Shown: positions 9,701 to 22,100 of the stretch, piece by piece
Position numbering within the stretch: position 1 is the stretch's first letter
Layout: every line of letters starts with the position of its first letter
NCBI GenBank assembly: GCA_008330645.1
Contig: VLTN01000037.1
Span: forward strand, 248,001-312,000
Length of the DNA stretch: 64,000 bases
Source: Cafeteria roenbergensis
Taxonomy: Eukaryota; Sar; Bigyra; Bicosoecida; Cafeteriaceae
Direction: 5' to 3'
Translations under genes and position numbers: made by a program
The notes under the pieces: generated by a model
Database searches by the model: none
What the model was told of the DNA's origin: nothing
Seen by the model: the letters and a program-made list of their open reading frames with translations, nothing else

Positions 9701-10195
9701 GCGTCTGCTCCTCAAGACCCGGCCGATGGCCAGGCGGTGCCCTCGCAGGTTCGCCAATGTCGCGCGCCGCCGCCATTCCCAATCGCGCTGCAGAGCTGGC
9801 CCACGTCAGTCGGACAAGCTCGAAGGCGCGTCGCAGCCGGCCAGCTCAAGGAAGAGAGAATCGGCATGCGGCCGCCCGGGCTTGGCCTCCGTCCAAGCGG
9901 CAATCGCTTGAAGCATCTGGCTGCCGCGTGGGGGTGCGAAGGCGGGCAGTAGCGACGGCCTTGGGCTTTGAGTGTTCCAGCACCGAAACTTGTGTTGCCT
10001 ATTGGCTGGCAACGGCCCATTGGGGCCCCACCGCTGTCACCATGTGCAACTTCGTTCGGAGTGCAGAGCGTGCGCCGGCGCTGTCACTGCAAAAGGCTCG
10101 CGATTGGGTCCAGGGAAGATTCGCAATTCGCAACTGACGCTCAGCTGCCCCGACTGGGCCCGTGCTCCTCCCTCAGACGGCGGGGAGGCCCGCGG
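9701..10195. promoter_or_regulatory. Upstream region of the aldo/keto reductase with CCAAT-type boxes
   Basis: Two ATTGG boxes (10001-10005 and 10019-10023) lie about 300 bases upstream of the ATG. The first sits in the spacer of a perfect six-base inverted repeat, GTTGCC (9994-9999) and GGCAAC (10008-10013). The region also contains the 3' end of the giant lipid-transfer gene. Confidence 0.4.
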
Positions 10196-13100
10196 TCACA
10201 CCATATGGGACCTCTGCCACTCGTCTTCGCGCTGCATGGCCTCGTCCTCCTCGCGCGCCAGCCGGGCTGCGCGTCTTGTGACGAGGTCGGCCAGCATCGA
10301 GCCGATGTTGCCCATGTTGCGGCCGACTTGGCTGAGCACGTCCCGGACAATGTCTGTCCTGAGGCGGGTGAGGAACTCTTGGGGCGAGATCGGGCCAAGC
10401 GACCGGTACTCGCGACGGTGCAGCTTCAAGGCTGCGCGCGAGAGGCGCGGCATCGGGACGACTCCCTCGGGCGCCACGGAGGCACGCACCATCACCTCGT
10501 TGACGCACAGAAAGCGGAACAGCACGAGGGTGGGCGCGGGCCCCGAGACCGGGCGGGGCACCGTGGCTGCCTGGTGGGCGGCCTGCGCCACGCCCGCAGC
10601 ACCTGCCAGGTGGCCGGGCGGCTTGCCGCGAGCGGCCAGGCGTCTGGCCGCTCGGGAGCCCAGCCCGCCTGTGCGGGCAGCGGCCAGGGGCAGGCAGCGC
10701 ACCTGCTCGGGCCACGACTTGTTGCGGAGGAACTGGGCATCGCCCCACTGCCCGCCGCCCGGCTCCTGGAACGTGTCGCTGTCGCCGTGGAACCGCGCGG
10801 GCAGCCAGCCTCCTGGATCCGCCAGGAACACAGCCCTGCCGTCCGCGTGCGGGAGCGGAGAGGACGCAGCGAGGTTCACCGTGGCAGCCACGAGGCCGAC
10901 CCAGCGACTGCCGGCCGGGAACCAGGCCAGCCCCGCCCAGCAAGGAGGGCCCGCAGGCCGGCCAGGCAGCGCCGCCACCTCGCCGGCAGTCGCCGCGCGG
11001 CCCAGGGCCTGCCGCTCCGGACAGCGTTCCACTGGCGCCGCCCCGCCTCTGCGCAGCCAGGGAAGCGCAGTCGGCTCGCCGGGAGGGAGCAGCTGCGCCG
11101 CTGTGAACCCTTGCCACCCGAGGCCGGGCAAGGCCAGGTCCTCCGGCGCCACGGGCGGCGGCTGGCGCTGCAAGCTGGTGTCTCGCTGGGAGGTGCGCAG
11201 CACCTCCGCCACAAGGTCCGCAGCGCCCGACTGGCGGGACCGCTGGCGCGACCGTGAGGACGACGAGACGGAACGCCGCGCGAAGGCCTGGACCACGGTG
11301 CCGGGCTGCAGCGCGTCGGCACCGCGGCCCGCGACGACGCTCGAAGGCCTCGACCCTGCGCTGTCGCTCGGGCCGAGAGGCGTGAACCGCCCGGAGTTGG
11401 CCAGCTCAATCACGTAGTCGGGTGAGACCTCGTCGGGGCTTGACCCGCCGCTTGCCTCGCTCCCTGCAAAGCCTTCAGGCGGCAGGGACGCGTCTCGCAG
11501 GTGGCCCTGGTGCACGAGCGCGGGCCTGGCTGCCACCTCCCCGCCGTCCTCGTGCAGAGCAACGGCCGCCGGGTCGACGCCGCCCCGCCTGCCTCCGAGG
11601 CGGAGCAGGGCGTCGCCGTCGTGACTGGCCCCGGAAAAGCGGCTGAGAGATGTAATGCCAGAGACGGCGCTGGAAGACGGACCCGTGCCGCCGTGCTGGC
11701 GAGCGCGGTGGCCTTGGTGCCGATGGCCTTGCGAAACGGCCGGATTGTTGGCGGCCGGCTCTGCGAGTTGTCGGTAGCGCCGCATCGCTGCGGGCGATGC
11801 CACCGCCCAAGGGGACGACGCAGCCGCAGCGCGCTCCATCGCCAGCACGGCGCGGCTCTGGGAGCCGCTGCCCACGGCAGGCATCGGCATCGGCTGCGTC
11901 TCGTCGCGGCTCATGGCATGCGCAAGAGCCGCAGAGGACTCGGTGCGGCGGAGGACTTGCAGCTGCTTGGCCATGCCAAGGCCGGCCCGCAGGCGGGCAA
12001 GCATGGCGCCGGCCTCGTCCCTCGCGCACGCGACTCCGCCCGGGGTGGCCGGTGGCGTCGCAAGCTGGCGGGCGGGTCCGCCCTTTGGCCAGGCGCGCGC
12101 TGCCCCCACCGCCTCCCCAACCTCGGTCAGCAGCCTGTCGATGAGGCCCATTCCCAGGCGGACGCGCAGCGGGAGCACGGACACCTCGGCGTGGCGGATG
12201 ACGATGATGGACGCTCCCTTCTCCGCCGTGTCCGGCACGTCCGTCATGAACGTGACGGTCACCAGCGGAAGCTCCTCCGACGCCGCGCTGGGCCCCGTCC
12301 ACGCGCTTCGGCGAGAGGACAGCTGGGAGCGCATCCCAGAGAGATGCACGCCAGAGCCTGACCCCGCCGCCCGGTGGCGGGAAGGCGATTCGGGCCGAGT
12401 GTGCGCGAGTCTCGGGCGCGGTGGCTGGCCCCGCGGGCTTCCGGCGGCCGCCTGCGCATGGGCCAAGGAGCTCAAATGCGTCCGGGAAGCGGCGTCCCAC
12501 GGGCCGCCCGAGGGCCTCGCGCTCGCCGCGCCCATGCTGCCTTGGCGCGCTCGGTAGAACCCGGCCGCGTCGTCGTCGGGCCGGCTGCCTGCAGCCTCGT
12601 GCGCAGACCCGCGCGGCAGCCCCGAGGACCTGCTTGACGCCCTGCCTGTCGCAGAGTCCAGCAGGAAGCCGTCGTCCGCGGTGGGGGCGGCGCGACTGGT
12701 GAGGGCCCGGCCGGTGGACATGGCGGTGCTGCCGCCCTCGGAGCGCCCGTCGAGCAGGCCAGGCCCGAGCGCGGACCGGCACGGTGCCAGCGCCATTCGC
12801 AGCGCCGGGGACGCGGCCTCCAGCGCGGTGAAGGACAGCGGGAGCGGCCGGCCGGGCGACAAGCAAGCAGCCCCCGCCGCCGCAAACCTCGGGTTGTCGA
12901 GCCAACCCGTGCGCGAGGCCCCGAACCTCGCCACGGTGAGCGACGACACGTCGAGCACCGGCCCCTCCTCCTCGTCGGGGTCGGGCAGCATGCGCAGCAG
13001 CGTGTTGTGCACCGCCTCCAGCTGCCGAACCACCGCCGCGGCCGCTGCGGGGCGGTCCATGGCAGGGGGCGGGGGGAGGTGCTCCTCCCCCGCGGCGGCG

Positions 13101-16100
13101 CCGGCAAGCGCCACGCGAGCTGCGCGAGACACGGGCTCGGCATCCACCATCGTGATGAGGGGCGATCTCACCAGGGGCACGCCGTCCCGGCCCATGAAGT
13201 CGGCCGGCGAGGCCCTGCCCGAGGCCCGGGCGCCGATGCCCCAGGCGGCGCCCCCGAGCGTGCGCCGGGAGGCCTGTGCCGCGCGAATCCCGCCCTCCCA
13301 CGACACTGACGACGCGTGTGGCGAGTGGATGCGCAGCCCCGGCGAGGTGCGCGACTGCCGCCGGACACGCCCCGCGCCGGGAGGGCTTCCGTCGCCGGGA
13401 GGGGCCGTGTCGGCGGACCTGTCCGACTGGTCCGAATCGGACGAGGACCCGGGCTCGCCGGGACCGCTCGAGGCGCCTGCGGCGGTGTCAAGGAGACTCG
13501 GCACCAGCCCGCCCGCCTCGTCGATGCCCGTTGCGGCCGCTGCGAGCTCCTTGGAGACCCCCTGCACTGTGGCAAACGCCCCGTGCTGGCGGCCGTGCTG
13601 TGCAGCTTGACGCTGGCCCCGGCGCTCGCCGGCCTGGCCATCCCTCGCGCCGCCCCGCTTGCCCGACGCACGACGCCCGATCTGGTGCCCGCTCGACGAC
13701 TGGCTCCCCGAGTCGCTCCCTGCCCCCGTCGAGCGGGAGGGCCCCAACCTGCTCGGCGGCGCGTCCTCGGCCAGCCTCACGTGGCGCGGGCCGCCCCCGC
13801 GAGGCCCAGAGTCAGCCGGCGAGGGGTCGGCTGCAAAGCCGCTGGAGGCAGCCCCCAACGGATCCGGTCCGCCCTCGCTGGTGCCGGAGTCGCCGTGCAC
13901 CAGCGCCGGAGGCGTCGGTCCCTTCCCGATGACGACCTCGCGGTCCTTGAAGGCGACAGGGCACGGCACCACCATCTCGGGCTCGTCGGGAACGCACACG
14001 GTCGCCACCAGCCTCCGGGCTCGCTCGAGCTCCGGCGTGAGGACGATGCTCGAGGCTGTCGTCGCGCTGCTGGGGGCGGGGGAGGGGGCCACCTGGACCG
14101 GCGGCACCAGGCCGAGCAGCTTGTGCTTGGCCGCCGCGTCGCTGTGGCTGAGCCGAATGCCGCACAGCGCCTGCAGAGATGCCTCCCGAGCACCCTCGGC
14201 CCGCGGCTCCTCGGTGCCTGCCGCTGGGCTCGGGGCGGGCGCCCCCGCAGCTGGGCTCGCCATTGTGGCGGGCGCCGTGGCAGCGTGCGTGGGCCGGGCG
14301 GCCGCGGTGCTCGACGACAGCGGGCGCCCGTCCGGCCCGACCGGCAGGGCCTGCAGCACCCTGGAGAACGGCGCGCCGTCTCGCCGGTCTCGCACGTCCA
14401 CCCCCCGCGCCGACAGCGTCAGGCTGACCTTGTCAGCTTCGAAGGTCTGCACTCTCCCGGCCACGGACCGAATGCCGGCGGTGACCAGCTCCGCCCCTTG
14501 GGCGTCGCGCATCCAGGCCACAATGCCCTGCACAGCGAAGCTCAGCGTCGCCGAGGGCGCCTGTCTCGCACTCTGCAGGGCAGCATCGAGCGCCGCGGAG
14601 AGCAGCGCCCGCTGCGACGCAGCCGCCGCCTCCGCCTGGGCCAGCGCCTGCACGAGGTGTCCCAGCACGGCGTCGTCGGCCTCCTGCGCCACTGCGGCGG
14701 GCGACGACTCCGACGGCGACGGGAGCCACGACTCTTCGGCGCTGGGGGACCACCGTGCTGCCGAGTTCCGCCACTGGGACTGGGGCGATTTGGGCGACCC
14801 TGGCTCCACGTCTCCGCGCTCAAGCGCTTCGCGCACCGAGAGCGACTTGCCGCCTGGGGAGCCCGCCCGCCCGCTGGCAAACGTGGCAGAGGGTGCGGCC
14901 CCGCGTGAGGCCGGCGTGTGCCGATCAAACGCCGACGCCACTCCTCGCAGGCGTTGCACGGCCCAGCGGTGCTCGTTGTAGCGACGCATGAGCTGCCTAG
15001 CCGAGACGGCAGCCGCCTGCTCCGAGGAGGCTGGGGGCACGGCAGGCGCAAAGGCGGCCACGACGGGACCCTGGAGGGGCTGGAAGGCGTTGGCAAGCCG
15101 CACTGCCGCCGTGATGGCGTGAGGGTCGACCGTGGCCAGGACGTTGGACACGCGAAGGTCCACGCGAAGCGTTTTGACCTCGAACGGGCTTGAGTTCGGG
15201 GGCATGATGGGGATGAGGCGGTCGGGAGCTCGGGGGGCGCGCTCCAGATTCACCGTTGTGATGGCCACGTGGGCGTCCGTCGGCATCAGCACGCGCTGGA
15301 AGACGACCACGTCTTGCGTGTCGGAGCTCCGCCTGGACCGGAACGGGCTGTCTGCAAGCGAGCCGGCTGCAGCGGTCCCGCGCCGGCTGGTGATGATGGC
15401 GGCCATGGACGGCCGCTGCCGAGCGCGCAAGCCCTCGGGTGCGACGTCGCCGGCGGTGGGAGCGCGGGCTCGGCTGCGTCGCGCAACGGACATGGTGTGC
15501 AAGGCGCCGCTGCCGTCCGCACCGCCGGCCGACGACTGTCCGCCACGGGCCCTGTGGTGCGGCGGAGGCAGCGCCGAAGAGTCCTGCGCGCCGAAGCCCC
15601 CAGCTGGGGATCGCATCGGCCCAGCATTGGCCGCATCGCAGAAGCCGCCTGCCACAGGCCTGGAGCCGACTCGGACGACGCGGCCTGTCGCCTCCCCGAC
15701 GAGGAGCGCACGGCTGGCCTCGCCCCGAGTGCCCACGTGCGCTGCGTCGCGGATGCGCCTCCGAATCTCGTTGCGCCGCTCCGGCCCCACGTCGGGCGAG
15801 GCGGGCCCGTCCTCGTGGGCCGCGTCCGCCGCAGCAACAGCCGCAGCCGCCGCCGCGGCGAGCGACCCGTCCGCGGGCTGCGACCCCTCGTCGCCGTCCC
15901 CGTCCTCCCAGGCGCCGTCGCTCGCAAACTGCGACCGCAAGGCGCTGCTTTCGAGCCCCGTCAGCAGAGCCAGCGACATGCCGCGCGCGTGCAGCTTGAC
16001 CTGGTTGATGTCCGCGCCGGACGTGATGGCCAGCCCCGCCTGCAGCCGGCTGAGCATGGCCAGGGCGGCCACCGACGTCTCCCCGCACATCAGCTGGCCC

Positions 16101-19100
16101 TGAACGTCCGTCACCTCCACCAGGAGCATCTGGTTCCACCGCGTCAGCACTGCAGGCAGCGCCGCCGGTGTGGTGATGAGCCGCTCCATCGGCGGCGGCG
16201 GCCGCGAGGCGGCCGGGGAGCTGCTTGAGGTCCTGTGGGCCGCCCCAGGCGTGGTGGCGTCGTCGCGCGCTGATGTGCCGCCCGCACCCGGCGACGGCGA
16301 GCCCTGCCCGGGGCTGGCGGACCCTTGCCCTGCCCGGCTGGCGCTGGAGGTGCCGCTGTTTGCGGCGTCCACAATGTGCCAGGGGAAGCCTTGCACCGTG
16401 GGCAGCAAAGCCGAAATCTCGCGCAAGAGCGCCTGGCCCATGCGAACAGCGGGCAGTCCGTCGGCGGCGTGCACCAGCACCCTCACGCCGCGCACCACCA
16501 GGCTATGGAGCGCCCTTGGCTCCTGCGAGCGCGCGTCCTCTGGCGTCGGGAGCGACTGGTGCTCAGAGCCAGCCGCCGCAGCGCTCAGGCTTGTCCGGTC
16601 GAAGGACCCGTGAGGCGCTGCCATCTGGCCTGGCTGGGGGCCCATGGGCGAGCCACCGCTGTGCAGCACGAGCCTGGTGAGGGCCATCCCCTCCATGCGC
16701 GGGGTGAAGAACCGGGCCTCCTCCACGCGGGCGACGAGCCTCCCTGCCGGCCCTGCGTTGCCGGGCACCGCCGACACGAAGCGCACTTCGATGCCCGAAG
16801 CGCCCGCCTCCACGTTGCACACGTGCCAGGCTGGCGCGGACGAATGCGTGCCAGTCCCCCCGCCGCCGCCGCCGCCGGTCCCGCTGCCTCCCAGACCGCC
16901 TGAGGCCCGCGGCCCCGGCCCGTCGAGGCGGAAGCTTCCCTGCGAGGCGCTGGAGCACCGAGGCGCCGGCTCGTGCCCGGGCATCGCGTGCTCGTCGGGG
17001 TTGGGCAGCGGCATGCACCCCGTCTGGTACGGGTCCAGGTCGGCCGCAGGACGGGCGAAGAAGGTGACCGAGGCAGAGGCTTGCTGCAGCATCACCCTCA
17101 CTCCGGTGGCCTCCACAGACGACTGCCAGACCCGCGCCTCGATGTCCTCCACGGTAACGCTCTCGAGCGTGACCATGCGAAGTCGGACCGGTGACTGTAC
17201 GTCCGCCTGCTTGAGCGTGCTGCTCATGTACGCGTGGCCCACTGCAGCCATGCTCAAGAAGGGTGCGACGAGGCGGTGGCCCCACCCAATGAAGTCCGCC
17301 GACACGCTCAGCACGGGGTGGTCCGCCAGCGGCGACCGGCCAAGCGCAGCCAGCGGCGGCAGGGCCCACGCGGGAGGGCCGCTCCTGCCTTGCACAGCCC
17401 CGCGCATCACAAGCACCATGTCCATGCCCCGCCTGGGGCCTGCCTCAAGACCCGCCGCCCCGCTCCCGTTCCCGAACTCGCCGACGTCGTCGCCTGAGAA
17501 GTAGTCTGCACTGCCGTCGCCAGTGCTGCCCATTCCGCTGAGCGTGCTTCCTGCGCTGGGAAGCCCATAGCTCGCTTGCCTCCTGCCCGTGGCGCCAACG
17601 CGCCGAAGCGCGACGGCAACCTGCGCATGAACCGCCGGCAGCGTGGCGATGAGGTACCTGCCCCGCGCCTGCGTCACCGCAAAGGCCTGCACGTCGAACA
17701 CGGCAGCCTTGGCCGACGCCGCGTCCAGCTCCGCCATCACGCCCCCAAGGCTGAGCTCCAGGCCGTCACTGTCGACGGCTCTGGCGCACGGGTCAGAAAC
17801 CACGCGCACCAGGATGCCGCTCACTAGCGACAGGCTCACGCGGTCCGGCAGCACCAAGGCAGAGGCGGGCACCTGCACGTCCTTGTCCCAGCTGAGCGCA
17901 GCGAGGTCGTGGCTGCGCGAGGCAGCAGTTAGGTCAGGGTCGCGCTGCTTTGGGCCAGAGGACGATCGGAGCCCCGCCAGCGGCCCCTTAAACTGGCCCC
18001 CGAGAGCGCCGCTCTCGCTGGACGGCCCGGAGCACCCGCCGCGGCCTCGGACGGGAGGCATGGTCGGGTGGCCGCGCGCGCTGGCCGGCATGCCCGCCGA
18101 CGACTGCGAGCCCCTGGCGTGAACGCTGCCGCCCCCCGACGTCGCCTTGGACAGCTTTGCCGCCAAGCTGGGCGGCACGCATCGCGAAGCCCAGAGCGCC
18201 AAGTCCGTGATGGCCGGGACATGGTGCGCCGTGATGGTGGCCACCACGCGGTCCACGTCCACCGCGACGGAGCGCAGGTGCGCCCCCGATGAGACCTCCG
18301 GCAGCCACACTCCCACGGCCCTCACGCCACCGCCCTTGCCTGCGAGCCCAGTCGACTCCACGTACACTGCATTGGGAGCGGAGTCGACAGCAGAGAGCGC
18401 GGCCATACCAAGCTGCCTCGCGCGGTCCAGCCCGGCAACGCGCAGCAGTATCGAGCCGCCCACGGCCGACAAGTCCATTCCGTCGAGCGACACAAGCGGC
18501 TCCGGAAAGTGCTGCAAGTGGACGCACAGCCCGCGCAGGCTCAAGCTGCCAGCCTCCACCTCGCCAACCAGCATGGACGCAGAGTCGGAGCTGCCTCGAA
18601 GCAACCCTTGGAGGCGCAGTCCCAGGGCAAAGCGCGGCCGCAGGCTCGTGCTGAGGGTGAACGCACCGACGCTGATGCGCAGGAGCCTGTCGGCACCCGG
18701 TCCTGCGATCGGTGCGTTCCCGGGCGATGCTGCAAGCGGCCGGGAACAGTCGCCGCGGCCGCGGTCCACTGCTGCCCGTGCCGCGCGAACGTAGCTGCGC
18801 GATATGACCTCTTCCGCCGAGAGCGACGCCGCCGTGCGCCAGTCCCAGTCCCGAGAGGCGGCCGGCTCGCCGCCCCGATGCAGTGCCCCCGCGCCGCTCG
18901 CCGCGGCAGATGCAGAGGCAACGGCTGAACGCCGAGAGCTCGCCACCCTCGTGCCCGCCGCAGCTGAGGGGTGGCGCTTGCCGAAGGCGTCCCCGGCCCA
19001 GTGCCGGAGGTCCCTGTGCTCGGACATGGAGCGCCAGAGAGGGGCCACGCGGCCCAGCCAGCCAGCCAGCGGGTCGTCCAGGACCGAGACATCCAGCCCC

Positions 19101-22100
19101 GCCAGGGCGACGCGCAGCCTCAGCGAGGGCTCCAGGGCCATGGCAGAGTGGAAGGACCGAAGGGGCGCGGGGTCCGGGAGCGCCCTCGCGATGGCGGCAA
19201 CCTGCGACATTGCAACCATCACGCTGCCGATGACGGCCTCCGCCGCCGCGCCGGCGCGAAGCTCTCGGGGCACCTCAATCTGAACCCCGGCCACCACCAG
19301 GTCAACCATAGCGGCAGAGGGCGGAAGCGCGGGCTGCGAGCCCGGGCTGTGCCTCCGTGCAACTGTGCCGCCCCCTGCGCTGCGGTCGGGGCGAGTCTGG
19401 CTGCTGGCTGACGAGCCCGCGCCCGGACCGGGCGCGCGAGCGCGAGGGCCTCCCGCGGCGGAGGGGCGGTCCGAAGCCGAAGCCCGCTGCGCCCGCCTGC
19501 GCCGCTGCGAAGGCAACCCGGTGTCGGAGCTGTCCGCAAGCTTGTCCCGGCCGCTGACGCTGCTCGCGGGGGACGCCAGCTCCGTGGGAGCGGCGCCCGA
19601 CGCTGCGCCTGGCGGTCGGAGCTCGGCCGGGCTGCACGGGACGCCAGAGGGCGAGGAGTCCCCGCTGGCGGTGTGGGCGTCGCGGGCGCGCCGGCGCGAC
19701 CTTCCCGGCGGACTCGACTGCCGCTGTGGCTCCGACTGGATGGAGGCCTCTCTCAGGCTGGCGAGCACGTCCAGGAGGAGGCGAAAGCGCTCGCTGGCAG
19801 AGGCATCGTCGTGGAGCGGAGCCTTGAGCCTGTCGTCGAGAGTCTGAACGTCGCCGCGGTCCAGCGACCGCGCGTAGGCCATCCACACCGGCTCGTACCA
19901 GTCCTCCGAGGGGTACGATCGGGATAGGGCGCGGATTTGCCGGGAAGACGGGGGCGCAAAGGCGGACGCGACGAGGTTTGCGGCGGATGCAGCGCAGCCG
20001 GCAGCATGACGCGCGACGTCGGCTTGGGCGCGCGTGAGTCGCTCTCCCCTCGGGCCGCGGCGAATCGCACTTCCCATCAGACTGCGGCAGCCGGCGTGCA
20101 GCCCAGCGTGCGCGGCGCCCAGGGCCACCGGCGCAGCGTCGTCCGCGGCGGCGCGGTCGGCCAGTGCGGCCGGGGCCTCGAGCTGCTGAAACGCCGCGAA
20201 CGGCACGAGGACGCGCACCGGGCGCTTTGCTGCGTGAAGGTCCACGGACACGTCCCCAAACGACCACGCCCCTGGCAGGTCGTCGCTCGTCACGAAGCCA
20301 AGCCGGAGCGACACGAGCTGGCTTGCGATGCGCCCGCAGAGCCGGCCGGGCAGGCGCGGGCTCGGGCCTGCGGCTTGAGACAAGGGCATTGCCCAGCCCT
20401 GCTGCGGCGAGTGACGCCCTGCGCCGGTGAGCGCTCCCGACGACCCGCAGGAACGCGAGCTCCCAGGGCCCGCCCTGCCTCTGTGGCCCGACCGGCGCTG
20501 GGCCGGAACCCGCATGGAAGTCGTGAAAGCAACTCTGGCGTCGTGCGCCACAAGCCGGTTCGTCATGGGCCCGTTGGCGCTCCGGCCAGCGACCAGCGCA
20601 GCGGTCGACCCCACAATGAAGCGCATCGCATCGCGGTTGCTGAGCCCTCCAACCATGGGTGGCAGCGGCAGCCTTGGGGGGAGCGCGGTGACGAGCAGCA
20701 CGGCCTGAATTCCGCGCGCGAACTCCACCGTGGCGGTTGCGAATTCGCCCACCAGCAGAGGGGACGGCCGAACCCAGGCCTGAGACACGGAGATGTCAGT
20801 AAAGCCCGCTGGCGCCACACCTGGTCGGCCGGGCGGCGCCGAGGTCCAGTGCTCCGTGATGGCGCAGCCGCGAACCACGATGTAGGTGGTGTCAATCGCG
20901 CGGCGTCGCTCCCTCAGCCTGGCAGCGCGGGCCTGCCAGCCAGTGGCGGCCCGGGCGTCCGCATTGGTCTCAGAGCATTCGGCGTGGCTCGCGCCTGGGC
21001 CATGGCTGCTGCTGCCGCTGCTGTTGCCGCTGCTGCTGCCGCTGCTGAGGTCAAGCCCCGCCCCAAAGCTCCCGTTGCGCAACTCGCCCGCGCCGCCGCC
21101 TTCCGCCGGAGCGACCTTGCGAACCAGTCGCAACGCCTCGCCCGCGTCCACCGCCTCTCGCCGAATCACCCGCGTGTCCGTCAGAGACAGGTGCCACGCC
21201 ATCCAGTGGCGGGGCACCACGGCGTCAAACGCCTCAGGATCCAGCCGCGAGGACTCTGGACCCTGCGCCGCTGGCCGCGGCGCGCCTAGATCGACCTCAA
21301 GCCCGGCTAACGTGACGATGTGGTGCTGCCATGAGGGCAGCGACGCTCCGGCCGCCCCGGCGCGAGCCAGGAGGCTGAGGAAGCTGCCCCCGCTCGCTCG
21401 AGTCATGACGCGACCGGACCGCATCTGCACCGGGAGCAGCTCCTTGAGGGCCTCGGGGAAGTGACCAGGCGACTGCAGGAGGTCCACCCGGATGCCCTGC
21501 ACCACCAGCCGCAGAGACGGCTTGGCTCGGCCCCTGCCGGAGGACGCCCACGCCCCGGCAGGCGCATCCATGCAGGCAGACTGGTCACTTGCGGCTTGCT
21601 GCAGCGCGCACCATAAGGGGTCGGAGCTCCCTGAGAACTCAACGCTGCCACCGTCGCCGTCGTCAAGAGTGCCATCGACGGCCTGGTCCTCTTCAAGGCT
21701 CACGGGAAGGTCGGAAGCCGCCCACTCCCCGCTCTCGGTCAGTGCGGCGAAGACTGTGGGGCCACCAGCTTGGCCTCGGCAGCGGCCGACCCGAGGACAG
21801 GCCGCTGCCGAAGACACAGCGCACCGCACCGACTCCCAGGCAGCCTGAGTTCCAACTCGAGCCGTGGGCAGGGCCGGCGTGTGGGGCCTGGCCGCATCGG
21901 CCGACCGGGCAGAAGACTGCTCGCTCGGTGCGGACGCGAGGCTCCCGCCATACGGCCCAGGCGTGACACTGCAGTGCTGCGCTGCCGCCGGATCGCGATT
22001 GCCGCCTGCGTGCTGGTATCCGGCTCTGCGTCGCAAGTACGGCGCTGGTGGCCGGCTGGCTGGCCTGTGGTTGTCCGCCCCGCCTGTGCTCGCTGGCTGG

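Noticed and set aside
9994-10013. RFX X-box
   Set aside because: The arms match GTTGCC/GGCAAC, but the spacer of 8 exceeds the 0-3 of known X-boxes, so it is only noted as a palindrome.
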